This document shows positions 25,031-33,850 of a stretch of 64,000 nt of DNA, in pieces. This stretch comes from Pseudomonas sp. DTU12.3 (GTDB taxonomy: Bacteria; Pseudomonadota; Gammaproteobacteria; Pseudomonadales; Pseudomonadaceae): NCBI RefSeq assembly GCF_004124275.1, contig NZ_CP027218.1, positions 5,589,001-5,653,000 on the forward strand. Reading direction: 5' to 3'. Positions within the stretch are counted from its first letter, which is position 1. Each line of letters begins with the position of its first letter. The notes under the pieces are model-generated. The model saw only the letters and a list, made by a program, of their open reading frames with translations, searched no databases and had not been told where the DNA came from. The translations under genes and the position numbers were made by a program.

Positions 25031-25789
25031 TCAGACGAAGGAATCGTCGTCATCGAAGAACGATGAGTTGTCGTCGCTGTAATCGGTGTCGGTGAATCCG
25101 CCCTGGTCATTGCCAGCGAAACCGTTGTCCGCCACCCGCTGATCATCGTTCCAGCCGTTGTTGCTCTGGTCGGCGACCTGGGCCGGTTCTTCCTTGATTA
25201 CCTCAACGATTTCTTCCGGCTGCTGGTTGTGATGGAACAGACTGCTGATGCCCTGCGCCAGCATCACGCCACCGGCCACACCCGCTGCGGTTTTCAAGGC
25301 GCCGCCGAGGAAGCTGCTGCCCGCTGCGGGCGCCGCCTGTTGTGCGTAGCCAGGCGGTGCTGCAGCGAAATTCTGTTGCGGTGCGGGCGCGGCGTAATTC
25401 TGCTGCGGCGCCGGTTCACGCCAGCCGCCAGTGGAGGCCGGGGCCGCGCTCGGGGTCGGCGCCGGACGTGGGTTGCCGCCGAAGATGCTCGACAGGAAAC
25501 CACCACCGCCGCTCGGCGCTGGCGCGGCAGCCTGGGACTTGGCCGACTGCAACTCAGCCTGCAACTGTTGAACCTGCTGGGTCAATTGCTTGTTCTGTTC
25601 ATCGAGACTTTTCAGCGCAGCCTCTTGCACCAGAATCGCCTGGGTCATGAAATAACCTGCCGCTGGCTGGCGTGTCAGGTGTTCCTTGATCCGCGCCTCG
25701 GCCTGGGCGTCGCGCGGGGCTGCCTCCGTTTCGGCCTGTTGCAGCCGGGAAAACAGTCCATCGATCAGGGTTTGCTCTTCGCTGTTCAT
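25031..25789 (-). CDS. DUF2076 domain-containing protein
   Basis: A 252-residue protein. The N-terminal about 75 residues (MNSEEQTLIDGLFSRLQQAE, FMTQAILVQEAALKSLDEQN) lead into a coiled coil (QLTQQVQQLQAELQSA). The middle is Pro/Ala/Gln-rich low complexity, a hydrophobic Gly/Ala stretch at about 163-182 (LGGALKTAAGVAGGVMLAQG) could cross or touch a membrane, and the tail is strongly acidic (DTDYSDDNSSFFDDDDSF). GAGG precedes the ATG. Function unknown; periplasmic or membrane-associated ligand-binding roles have been suggested for the family. Confidence 0.85.
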   Translation of the reverse strand: MNSEEQTLIDGLFSRLQQAETEAAPRDAQAEARIKEHLTRQPAAGYFMTQAILVQEAALKSLDEQNKQLTQQVQQLQAELQSAKSQAAAPAPSGGGGFLSSIFGGNPRPAPTPSAAPASTGGWREPAPQQNYAAPAPQQNFAAAPPGYAQQAAPAAGSSFLGGALKTAAGVAGGVMLAQGISSLFHHNQQPEEIVEVIKEEPAQVADQSNNGWNDDQRVADNGFAGNDQGGFTDTDYSDDNSSFFDDDDSFV

Positions 25790-25967
25790 GGCGACCTCGT
25801 AGATTGCCGGGGATAACGTTGCCCTCGTCCACGGTGGAAAAGGTGCTCTCCTGTAATGGAGACGGTGACAGGATGTTTCAACGACCTTTACCGAATGTTT
25901 ACGTTTGTGCCGGCGCCGGCGTCATCGGTTAAAGTGAGCCACTGTTTTCGACCTGCGATACCGACTG

Positions 25968-26642
25968 ATGAATGCCTTCGAAGTACTGCGCGACTCCCTG
26001 TATTTTTTCAAACGCCATTTGGTCAGCATCGTGCAGTTGTGCCTGCCGCTGGTGATCTTCGAAGCGGTTTTGCTGCAACTGGTCGATCAGAACAGCGACC
26101 CGGACAGCTTTTCCTCCGTCAGCGTGGTCGTCGGCCTGCTGGTTTATCCGTTGTACACCGCGGCACTGATCCTCTTTCTCGACGCGCGTACCCGTGGCGA
26201 ATCCCCGCGCACCCTTGACCTGCTGGCAATGTCTGCACGCCTGTGGCCGCGTTTCGCCCTGCTCACGGCGCTCAACACCTTGCTGATCCTGCTCGGTCTG
26301 TCGCTGTATTTCCTCCCGGGCCTGATGCTGATGGTGATGCTCGCGTTCGGCGAATACCTGTTGGTGCTGCGCGGCCTCGGCCCGTTGCAGGCAATGAAGG
26401 AAAGCCTGCGCCTGAGCCGTGGGCACTTCTGGCGGATCCTGCTGTGCATTCTGTGCGTGATGACGCCGTTGTGGCTGCTCAAGGGCGCAACGCTGGCGGT
26501 GTATCCGGAGCCGCAAAACCCGGTGCTCGCCGTGCTGATCGACAGCGCCCACAGCTTCCTGCAACTGTTCACCAGCGTGGTGTTGTTCCGTTTGTTCATG
26601 CTGATCAGCGAATCGCCTGACAAACGTGACGGAGCGGTCTGA
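25968..26642 (+). CDS. YciC-family (UPF0259) inner-membrane protein
   Basis: A 224-residue protein with six hydrophobic segments, opening FEVLRDSLYFFKRHLVSI as in the YciC/UPF0259 family, and the conserved loop LGPLQAMKESLRLSRGHFWR before the last pair of helices. Function unknown. The 25790-25967 gap upstream holds nothing I can identify beyond GC-rich GCCGGCGCCGGC. Confidence 0.82.
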   Translation: MNAFEVLRDSLYFFKRHLVSIVQLCLPLVIFEAVLLQLVDQNSDPDSFSSVSVVVGLLVYPLYTAALILFLDARTRGESPRTLDLLAMSARLWPRFALLTALNTLLILLGLSLYFLPGLMLMVMLAFGEYLLVLRGLGPLQAMKESLRLSRGHFWRILLCILCVMTPLWLLKGATLAVYPEPQNPVLAVLIDSAHSFLQLFTSVVLFRLFMLISESPDKRDGAV

Positions 26643-26717
26643 CAGCGCTGTACTTGGGCTTGGCGACCGCGCTCAGGTATGCTCGGGGCCACTTTCTGTA
26701 ACGCTATAAGCCGAGCC

Positions 26718-27797
26718 ATGACCCGTCTACTGCGCTACACCCTGTTGCTTGTCGTGCTCGCCATCGTCCTGATCGGCGGGCTGATCTTCAGCCTGACCTG
26801 GCGCCCCGATGCCCGCGAGACTCTGCCGATCAGCTGCACCGGGACGCCACCGACGCTGGTCCCGGGGCAGGCGCTGAAAGTCATGACCTGGAACGTGCAG
26901 TTTCTCGCCGGCAAGCGCTACGTGTTCTGGAATGACCTGGCCCAGGGCGATGATGAATCGCCGACACAAGAGGACATGGCCTTCAGCCTCGACGAAGTGG
27001 CGCGGGTGATCCGCGATGAGCAGCCTGATGTGCTGCTGTTGCAGGAGCTGGATGACGGCGCCAAGGCCAGCGATTATCAGGATCAACTGAAGCTGTTGCA
27101 GGAACGCGTTGCCGACCTGTATCCGTGCAGCGTCAGCGCCTTTGACTGGAAGGCTGACTTCGTCCCCGACCGGCATATCTTCGGCAGCGTCGGTCGGCAA
27201 TTGGCAACCCTCAGCCGCTATCGCATCGAACACGCCGAACGCCTGCAATTGCCGGTGGCCTCGGCGAATGTCATCAGCCGTCAGTTCCAGCCCAAAGATG
27301 CCTTGCTCGCGACCAAACTGCCGCTCAGCGATGGCGGGCAATTGACCGTGTTCAACACGCACCTCGAACGCGCCAGTCAGCCGAATGACACGCCGGGCAC
27401 ACAAGTGACGGCGGTGGCCAAGATCCTCGACAAGTATGAAAGCCAGGGCCTGCCTTGGTTGATCGGCGGCGACTTCAATCTGTTGCCGCTGGGCCAGTAC
27501 CGCCGCTTGCCGGCCGAGCAGCGCACGCCCTACTCCGCCGACAGTGAATTGCATCTGCTGTGGGACAAGTACCCGATGATCCCGACCAACAACGAAGCCA
27601 GCGGCATCGACCGCGCGCAATGGCTGACCCACTACCCCAACGACCCCGGTCTGAATGGCCCGGATCGCACGGTGGATTACCTGTTCTACAGCCCGAAAAT
27701 CAAACGCGTGGAAGCGATGGTTCGCCAGGACGATACCCTGCGCATCTCCGATCACTTGCCAGTAATCGCCCGCTTCCTCCTCCCTGCCACACCCTGA
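26718..27797 (+). CDS. endonuclease/exonuclease/phosphatase-family hydrolase, membrane anchored
   Basis: A 359-residue protein: an N-terminal signal anchor (MTRLLRYTLLLVVLAIVLIGGLIFS), then a DNase I-like fold with MTWNVQFLAG, LLQELDD (metal-binding Glu), NTHLERA, GGDFNLLPLG and the terminal SDHLPVIARF (Asp-His pair). The family includes phosphoinositide phosphatases, sphingomyelinases and nucleases. It would face the periplasm. Target unknown. The ATG is at 26718, 75 bases after the YciC gene. Confidence 0.88.
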   Translation: MTRLLRYTLLLVVLAIVLIGGLIFSLTWRPDARETLPISCTGTPPTLVPGQALKVMTWNVQFLAGKRYVFWNDLAQGDDESPTQEDMAFSLDEVARVIRDEQPDVLLLQELDDGAKASDYQDQLKLLQERVADLYPCSVSAFDWKADFVPDRHIFGSVGRQLATLSRYRIEHAERLQLPVASANVISRQFQPKDALLATKLPLSDGGQLTVFNTHLERASQPNDTPGTQVTAVAKILDKYESQGLPWLIGGDFNLLPLGQYRRLPAEQRTPYSADSELHLLWDKYPMIPTNNEASGIDRAQWLTHYPNDPGLNGPDRTVDYLFYSPKIKRVEAMVRQDDTLRISDHLPVIARFLLPATP

Positions 27798-27808
27798 CCC
27801 ACACACCT

Positions 27809-27890
27809 CCTGTAGGAGCTGCCGCAGGCTGCGATCCTTTGATCTTCAAAACAACATCAAAAGATCGCAGCCTGCGGCAGCTCCTACAGG
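27809..27890. repeat. REPIN, family A
   Basis: CCTGTAGGAGCTGCCGCAGG at 27809 and complement ending CTCCTACAGG at 27890. It separates the convergent hydrolase and ABC ATPase genes. Confidence 0.88.
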
Positions 27891-27902
27891 GGGATATCGG
27901 GA

Positions 27903-28739
27903 TCAGTGGACTTCTTCGAGGTCGTCGTGCAGCAGGCCGAAGATCTGCCGTTTCATGTCGATGAACGAGCGCTCCATGACCATGTCCAGCGAGCGCGGGC
28001 GTTCGATCGGCACGTCGAGAATCTGTTTGATCCGCCCAGGTTTCGCACCCATCACATAGACCCGGTCGCCGAGCAAGATAGCTTCGTCGATGTCATGGGT
28101 AACGAACAATACGGTTTTCTTGCTGTTGCCCCACACCCGCAGCAACAGTTGCTGCATCTGCAATCGCGTCTGGCTGTCCAGCGCACCGAACGGTTCGTCC
28201 ATCAACAGAATCTGCGGATCATTGGCCAACGCCCGGGCAATCGCCACGCGCTGCATCATCCCGCCCGACAACTGTTTGGCGTAGTTATTGGCGAAACCGG
28301 CGAGGCCGACTTCGTTGACGTAGTAATCAACAATCTCCTTGCGCCGCGCCGCCGGCATGCCCCGGCGTTTGAGGCCGAACTCAACGTTCTGGCGCACCGT
28401 CAGCCATGGGAACAGTGTGTAACTCTGAAAAACCATGCCACGATCCGCGCCCGGCCCCTGCACTTGCTGGCCGCCGACATAGATCTCGCCGGAGGTCGGC
28501 TCGGCCAGGCCAGCGGTCAGGTACAACAGGCTCGACTTACCGCAACCCGACGGCCCGACCAGCACCGCAAACTGCTGATCCGGCACCTCGAACGACACCT
28601 CTTCCAGCGCGGTAAACGTGCCGCCGTCAGGCTTCTTGTAACGCAGGCTGACCTTGTCTACCTGCAAGCGCGGCGCCGTTTGCGCGGGAGTCGCGACCGG
28701 TTCGATAAAACGGTGATTGGCAGCAGTCACTGAGCCCAT
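27903..28739 (-). CDS. ABC transporter ATP-binding subunit, NitT/TauT type
   Basis: A 278-residue ATPase with Walker A GPSGCGKSS, Q-loop VFQSYTLFPW, signature LSGGMMQRVAIARAL, Walker B ILLMDEPFGALD and H-loop THDIDEAI. It closely follows nitrate/sulfonate/taurine-type importers. It overlaps the permease gene by 13 bases, and the three genes run substrate-binding protein, permease, ATPase on the minus strand. Confidence 0.93.
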   Translation of the reverse strand: MGSVTAANHRFIEPVATPAQTAPRLQVDKVSLRYKKPDGGTFTALEEVSFEVPDQQFAVLVGPSGCGKSSLLYLTAGLAEPTSGEIYVGGQQVQGPGADRGMVFQSYTLFPWLTVRQNVEFGLKRRGMPAARRKEIVDYYVNEVGLAGFANNYAKQLSGGMMQRVAIARALANDPQILLMDEPFGALDSQTRLQMQQLLLRVWGNSKKTVLFVTHDIDEAILLGDRVYVMGAKPGRIKQILDVPIERPRSLDMVMERSFIDMKRQIFGLLHDDLEEVH

Positions 28740-29530
28740 GCGGCAACCCTCAGGCGGAGAAAACGGAACAATTGATCGGTGACCAGACCGAGCAGGCCGA
28801 TGATCGCGATGGCGAGGAAAATCACGTCGACCTGAAACCCGCGCATGGCCTTCAGGCTGAGGTAACCCAAACCGCTGGAAGCGGCGACCAGTTCCGCCAC
28901 CACCAGATACGTCCAGGCCCAGCCCATGGTCACCCGCAAGGTGTCGAGCACGCCCGGCACCGAGGCCGGCGCGATCACATGCAACACTGCGTCGCGGCGA
29001 CTGGAACCCAAGGTGTAAGAGGCGTTGATCAGATCTTTGGAAATGCCTTTCGAGACGTCAGCAATCATCACCAGTTGCTGGAAGAACACACCGAAGATAA
29101 TCACCGAAACCCGTTGCTCGAGACCGATGCCAATCCACAGGATGAACAGCGGCACGAACGAGGTCACCGGCAGGTAACGGATGAAGTTCACCAACGGCTC
29201 AAGGAAGGCCTGGACGATGCGGAAGCTGCCCATCAGCAACCCCAATGGCACCGCCACTAGCGACGACACAATGAAGCCGACCATCACTACTTCGACACTG
29301 GCCCAGACATGCGTGCCGAGCGTGCCGTCGCGACCCAGGCGCACGGCGGCTTCGACCACCGCGCCCGGTGTCGGCAAAAACATTGCCGGGACGATGCCAC
29401 CGTAAGAAAGCCCGGCCCAGAGACCGACCAATAACACCCAGGCCAGAGCGCTGGCGCTCCACACCACTTGCACCGGCAACGCGGTTTTCGGCGTGAGGCT
29501 GCGGCTCAGCCACGAATTGCGCTTGAACAT
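28727..29530 (-). CDS. ABC transporter permease, NitT/TauT type
   Basis: A 267-residue inner-membrane protein with six helices and the cytoplasmic EAA loop (DLINASYTLGSSRRDAVLHVIAPASVPGVL). The start at 29530 is fixed by a perfect AGGAGG with six-base spacing, 10 bases after the substrate-binding protein. Partner of the adjacent ATPase. Confidence 0.93.
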   Translation of the reverse strand: MFKRNSWLSRSLTPKTALPVQVVWSASALAWVLLVGLWAGLSYGGIVPAMFLPTPGAVVEAAVRLGRDGTLGTHVWASVEVVMVGFIVSSLVAVPLGLLMGSFRIVQAFLEPLVNFIRYLPVTSFVPLFILWIGIGLEQRVSVIIFGVFFQQLVMIADVSKGISKDLINASYTLGSSRRDAVLHVIAPASVPGVLDTLRVTMGWAWTYLVVAELVAASSGLGYLSLKAMRGFQVDVIFLAIAIIGLLGLVTDQLFRFLRLRVAAWAQ

Positions 29531-29540
29531 TGCAGACCTC

Positions 29541-30527
29541 CTAGAGCGGGCTGACGAAACGGTTGTCGACCAGCTCGTCATTGCTGACGTTGTACGGTTT
29601 GCCCTGCAATTCGCTGGCGGTTTCGTTGGCCAGTTTGATCAGCGGTGCGCTGTCGCCCGGCTTGCCCGGTGCGCCAAGAAGCTTCTCGCTCATGGCTTGA
29701 TCGTAGAAACGCACGCCTTGTGCGGCGGCGGCCAGTTCCTTCGGATCGGACAGGTAACCGCCAACGCCTTTAGCCATGATCTTGTAAGCGTCTTCCGGAT
29801 GATCCTTGGTGTATTGCACGGCTTTGTACAAACCGCTGACCAGCGCCTTGACGTCTTCCGGCTGCTTGTCGATGACGCTGCAATTGAGTGCGACCACATC
29901 GACGATCACACCGGGGGTGCTGCTGCTGTCGATCAGCACTTTGCCTTGCTGCTTGTCGCGGACCATCGACAGGTGCGGTTCCCAAGTGACAGCAGCGGGC
30001 ACGCGACCGGCGATGAACGCGGTGGCGGCATCGTCAGCGGTCATGTTCTGCACGGTGATGTCGCTCATGCTCATGCCGTTCTTTTTCAGCAGGTACGAGA
30101 GCCAGAACTGTGAGGTTGAACCCTCGTTGACTGCCACGGATTTGCCCTTGAGTTCTTGCAGGCTCTTCACATCCTTGCCGACCAGCACACCGTCGCCACC
30201 ATGGCTGTCATCCAGCGCCGCGACCGCTTTGAAGCAGAACTGCGGGCGATACTTGAGCACCTCATCGATGGTCGACGCCGAGCCGGACAATTGCCCGGAC
30301 GCCTGCGCGGCCATGTACATCGACGCCTCTTCAACCACTGGCAATTCAACGGTCAGGCCGTTTTCCTTGAAGTAGCCAAGGTCTTGCGCCAGATAGAGGG
30401 TGCCGTAGCCGACCCATGTGGTATGGCCGATGGACAAAGTGCCGGCCTGGGCGCTGGTCGCGACCGTGGCGGCCAGAGCGGTGATTGCCAGAGGATGAGT
30501 GAGACGAATACACAAGGACTTGATCAT
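29541..30527 (-). CDS. ABC transporter periplasmic substrate-binding protein, NitT/TauT type
   Basis: A 328-residue NMT1/SsuA-like binding protein with a Sec signal (cleavage after TSAQA). The mature start TLSIGHTTWVGYGTLYLAQD and VAVNEGSTSQFWLSYLLKKNG are typical of the family. GGGAG precedes the ATG at 30527. The substrate is unknown: sulfonates, amines and pyrimidine precursors are all bound by relatives. The nearby aldehyde dehydrogenase suggests an amine or aldehyde-yielding compound. Confidence 0.9.
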   Translation of the reverse strand: MIKSLCIRLTHPLAITALAATVATSAQAGTLSIGHTTWVGYGTLYLAQDLGYFKENGLTVELPVVEEASMYMAAQASGQLSGSASTIDEVLKYRPQFCFKAVAALDDSHGGDGVLVGKDVKSLQELKGKSVAVNEGSTSQFWLSYLLKKNGMSMSDITVQNMTADDAATAFIAGRVPAAVTWEPHLSMVRDKQQGKVLIDSSSTPGVIVDVVALNCSVIDKQPEDVKALVSGLYKAVQYTKDHPEDAYKIMAKGVGGYLSDPKELAAAAQGVRFYDQAMSEKLLGAPGKPGDSAPLIKLANETASELQGKPYNVSNDELVDNRFVSPL

Positions 30528-30800
30528 GGAGCACTCCCGACGCTGTTGATTTAGTTTTGTCATGGGCAGTACGGTCGCCGGCCGTTGTGCAGTTGCTGCC
30601 GTTGGTCTCTCGCGGACGCTTGGGCAGACAACATTCGGCTGGCGGGCAAGATCGATGGTGGCCCATGTGCGCGGTGAGGAAAATCAGGAAATTGTTGGCT
30701 GCAAATGATGAAAAAACTGGGTAGTGCGCACCGCTGAAGAGCGGGGTTGGCGGGGATGCGCAAAGTGGGTGCAGATCGGCGATTTTCTGTGACAGGGAGC

Positions 30801-30905
30801 GATGCCATCGCTGGCAAGCCAGCTCCCACAGGGATTTCAGTTGTACCCCGGTTTTTGTGAACACCAATAAAAACCTGTGGGAGCTGGCTTGCCAGCGATG
30901 GCATC
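30801..30905. repeat. REPIN, family D
   Basis: GATGCCATCGCTGGCAAGCC and complement ending GCGATGGCATC at 30905. Part of the gene-free 30528-31031 stretch; I see nothing recognisable in 30528-30800, which should hold the promoter of the ABC operon. Confidence 0.82.
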
Positions 30906-30941
30906 AGGTCAGCCGAAACCTTTGTTGCCTGACCCACCGCA

Positions 30942-31018
30942 TTCGCGAGCAGGCTCACTCCTACAGGGGATCTTCGGTGTGACATGGATCCAGTGTGGGA
31001 GCGAGCCTGCTCGCGAAG
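30942..31018. repeat. REPIN, family B
   Basis: ATTCGCGAGCAGGCTCACTC and TGTGGGAGCGAGCCTGCTCG, ending near 31018. It lies 36 bases from the family D copy, just after the aldehyde dehydrogenase gene. Confidence 0.8.
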
Positions 31019-31031
31019 GGGCGACTCGGTC

Positions 31032-32522
31032 TCAGCGCAATTGAAACCAGGTGGTTTTCAGCTGGGTGTATTTGTCGAAGGAATGCAGCGATAGATCCCG
31101 GCCAAAACCCGATTGTTTGCCGCCGCCGAAAGGCACGGTGACATCCAGTGCATCCACCGTATTGACCGACACCGTACCAGCGCGCAACTGCCGCGCCACT
31201 CGATGGGCGCGGTTAAGGTCATCGGTCCACAGCGACGCCGCCAGCCCGTAGACACTGTCGTTTGCCAACCGCACCGCTTCCTCTTCACTGTCGAATGGCA
31301 CGACCGCCAACACTGGCCCAAACACCTCTTCACGAAACAACCGCATATCCGCAGTCACACCGGTAAAAATCGTCGGTTCAATAAAGTTGTCCGAGCCGTT
31401 AAAGCGCCGCTGCTGCCCACCACAAACCCGCGTCGCCCCCGACTGCTCGGCATTGCGAATAAAACCCATGATGCTCGCCGTCTGTTTGTGATCGACGATG
31501 GCCCCAGCACTGCTCTGCGGATCCAGCGGATCGCCCGGCAACCAACGCTCGGCCTGCGCTTTCAGACGCTCGACGAACTCATCATGAATCGAACGCTGCA
31601 CCAACAAACGCGAATTGGCCGAGCAGACTTCACCCTGATTGAAGAAGATCCCGAACGCGGCTTTTTCCGCCGCCAGATCGAGATCCTGACAGTCGGCGAA
31701 CACCAGATTGGCACTCTTGCCGCCGCACTCCAGCCAAACCTGCTTGAGGTTCGATTGCGCGGAGTACTGCATGAAATATTTGCCGACTTGGGTCGAGCCG
31801 GTGAACACCAGACAATCGACGTCCGCGTGCAAACCCAGCGCCCTGCCAGTCTGCTCGCCAAGCCCCGGCAACACGTTGAGCACACCCGGCGGCAGCCCCG
31901 CCTCAAGCGCCAACTCAGCCAGACGCAACGCTGAAAACGGTGACTGCTCGGCCGGTTTGAGGATCACCGAATTGCCTGCCGCCAGCGCCGGCGCGAGCTT
32001 CCATGCAGCCATGTCCAAGGGGAAATTCCACGGCACCACCGCCGCCACCACACCCAGTGCTTCACGGGTAATTGTCGCCAACACATTCGGCGCACTGGGC
32101 GCGACCTGATCGTAGAGTTTGTCGATCGCTTCGGCGTACCAGCGGAACACGCCCGCAGCGCCCGGCACATCGATGTTGTAGGCGTCCATCACCGGTTTGC
32201 CCATGTTCAGCGAATCGAGCAGCGCCAGTTCTTCACGATGCGTCATCAGCAAATCAGCCAGACGCAACAGCACTTGCTTGCGCTCAGCCGGGGAGCGTTG
32301 CGACCAGATTCCGGCCTCGAATACTTGCCGCGCATTGCGCACGGCGAGGTCGACATCCTCCTCGCCACACGCGGCAACATTGGCCAGACAATCGCCAGTC
32401 GCGGGGTTGATCGCAGCAAACGTCTGCCCCGAACGCGCCGCGCAATGTTTGCCGTCAATCACGGCCTGATCGGGAAACTTCAACGCAACGGCACGGCGCT
32501 GCCACTCTGCAAGCTCGAACAC
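31032..32522 (-). CDS. aldehyde dehydrogenase (PuuC/KauB-like)
   Basis: NAD(P)-dependent aldehyde oxidation; 496 residues from a GTG at 32522, chosen because AAGGAG lies 8 bases before it and the usual family N-terminus starts there. Motifs: VVPWNFPLDMAAWKLAPALA, the FTGSTQVGK nucleotide loop, the general base Glu in LECGGKSAN, and the catalytic Cys in FFNQGEVCSANSRLLV. It is closest in style to gamma-glutamyl-gamma-aminobutyraldehyde dehydrogenases. It is divergent from the LysR gene and codirectional with the ABC importer downstream. Confidence 0.9.
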   Translation of the reverse strand: MFELAEWQRRAVALKFPDQAVIDGKHCAARSGQTFAAINPATGDCLANVAACGEEDVDLAVRNARQVFEAGIWSQRSPAERKQVLLRLADLLMTHREELALLDSLNMGKPVMDAYNIDVPGAAGVFRWYAEAIDKLYDQVAPSAPNVLATITREALGVVAAVVPWNFPLDMAAWKLAPALAAGNSVILKPAEQSPFSALRLAELALEAGLPPGVLNVLPGLGEQTGRALGLHADVDCLVFTGSTQVGKYFMQYSAQSNLKQVWLECGGKSANLVFADCQDLDLAAEKAAFGIFFNQGEVCSANSRLLVQRSIHDEFVERLKAQAERWLPGDPLDPQSSAGAIVDHKQTASIMGFIRNAEQSGATRVCGGQQRRFNGSDNFIEPTIFTGVTADMRLFREEVFGPVLAVVPFDSEEEAVRLANDSVYGLAASLWTDDLNRAHRVARQLRAGTVSVNTVDALDVTVPFGGGKQSGFGRDLSLHSFDKYTQLKTTWFQLR

Positions 32523-32743
32523 GACGGATGCTCCTTGGGCTTTATTGTGCCTCGATGGTCGCTCAGCCTCGCGCGGGCTAAAAATAGTAAAAATGTCTTC
32601 GCAGGCAATAAAAACACTGGGCAATGACTTCCCCCAAATGCTGCGCAGGTGGCTATGGTTGAGGGATAAGAACATCGTCGTGCAACGGACGTGGCGGCGC
32701 ACAAATTGCTTGGAAGTCGAGTCCGCTCGTCCTGAGGTTTGCC

Positions 32744-33658
32744 GTGGCCGCCTACAATTTGCGTCAGCTGAAATACTTCATCACCACCGTCGAATGCGGC
32801 AGCGTTGCCGAGGCGTCACGCAAGCTGTATATCGCACAGCCGGCGATCTCCACCGCGATCAAAGGCCTGGAAGACAGTTTCGGCGTGCAACTGCTGATCC
32901 GTCATCACGCCCAAGGTGTGTCGCTGACACCAAGCGGAGCGCGGTTTTTTCGCAAGGCTCAAGAATTGTTGCGCATGGCCAAGGAGTTCGAGCAGAACGC
33001 GTTGGCCGACAACGACATCGTCGCCGGGCAGATCGATATCGGGTGCTTCGAAACGGTAGCGCCGTTGTACTTGCCGCAATTGATCGCCGGGTTCTCGGCG
33101 CTGTATCCGGGGGTGAAAATTCGTATCCGTGACGGCGAGCAACAGGAGTTGGTGCAAGGCCTGACGTCGGGCACGTTTGATCTGGTCATCCTGTATGAAC
33201 ATGAGCTCGACGCGACGATCCAGACTGAGCCGCTGATGCCGGCGCAACGGCCTTATGCGCTGTTGCCGGCGGATCATCGCTTTGCCGAATACAAGCAGGT
33301 TTCACTGCGCGACTTGTGCCTGGAACCGATGATCCTGCTCGACGTGCAGCCGAGCCGGACTTATTTCGTCAGCCTCTTCGAAGAGCTGGGCTTAACACCG
33401 CGTATCGAGTTCAGTTCACCCTCGATCGAGATGGTGCGCGGGATGGTTGGCCAGGGTTTCGGCTTCTCGATTCTGGTCACCCGCCCGCATTCGGAATGCA
33501 CCTACGACGGCAAGAAAGTCGTGTGCGTGGACATCGTCGAAGACGTCACCGGTTCAGGCTTGGTCGCCGCGTGGCTCAAGCGTGGGCAGTTGACCAAACC
33601 GGCGCAGTTGTTCGCCGATTATTGCCGCGAACAATTAACCGCCAAGACCCACCACTAA
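32744..33658 (+). CDS. LysR-family transcriptional regulator
   Basis: A 304-residue LysR protein with an N-terminal winged helix (NLRQLKYFITTVECGSVAEASRKLYIAQPAIS, about 5-37) and a periplasmic-binding-like effector domain (about 94-295). It starts with GTG at 32744, with GAGG upstream. It is divergent from the aldehyde dehydrogenase over about 220 bases and so likely regulates it and perhaps the ABC operon; LysR-type regulators commonly control divergent neighbours. Effector unknown. Confidence 0.9.
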   Translation: MAAYNLRQLKYFITTVECGSVAEASRKLYIAQPAISTAIKGLEDSFGVQLLIRHHAQGVSLTPSGARFFRKAQELLRMAKEFEQNALADNDIVAGQIDIGCFETVAPLYLPQLIAGFSALYPGVKIRIRDGEQQELVQGLTSGTFDLVILYEHELDATIQTEPLMPAQRPYALLPADHRFAEYKQVSLRDLCLEPMILLDVQPSRTYFVSLFEELGLTPRIEFSSPSIEMVRGMVGQGFGFSILVTRPHSECTYDGKKVVCVDIVEDVTGSGLVAAWLKRGQLTKPAQLFADYCREQLTAKTHH

Positions 33659-33681
33659 AAATCGGATCATGCCGCAAAAAC

Positions 33682-33773
33682 CTGTGGGAGCGAGCCTGCT
33701 CGCGAAGGCGCAGTATCAGGCACCGAATACGTCGACTGAAACGACGCCTTCGCGAGCAGGCTCGCTCCCACAG
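33682..33773. repeat. REPIN, family B
   Basis: CTGTGGGAGCGAGCCTGCTC at 33682 and complement ending CTCCCACAG near 33773. Located between the LysR gene and hrpB, next to a lone family A REP. Confidence 0.87.
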
Positions 33774-33815
33774 TAGATCGGTGTCGTACCGTTATTCTGT
33801 GGCCGACTTCAACTC

Positions 33816-33847
33816 TGTAGAAGCTGCCGCAGGCTGCGATCTTTTGA
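33816..33847 (+). repeat. solitary REP, family A
   Basis: TGTAGAAGCTGCCGCAGGCT continuing to CGATCTTTTGA is a single, unpaired family A REP with one change in the outer arm (GAAG for GGAG), 4 bases before the hrpB stop. Confidence 0.75.
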
Positions 33848-33850
33848 CCT

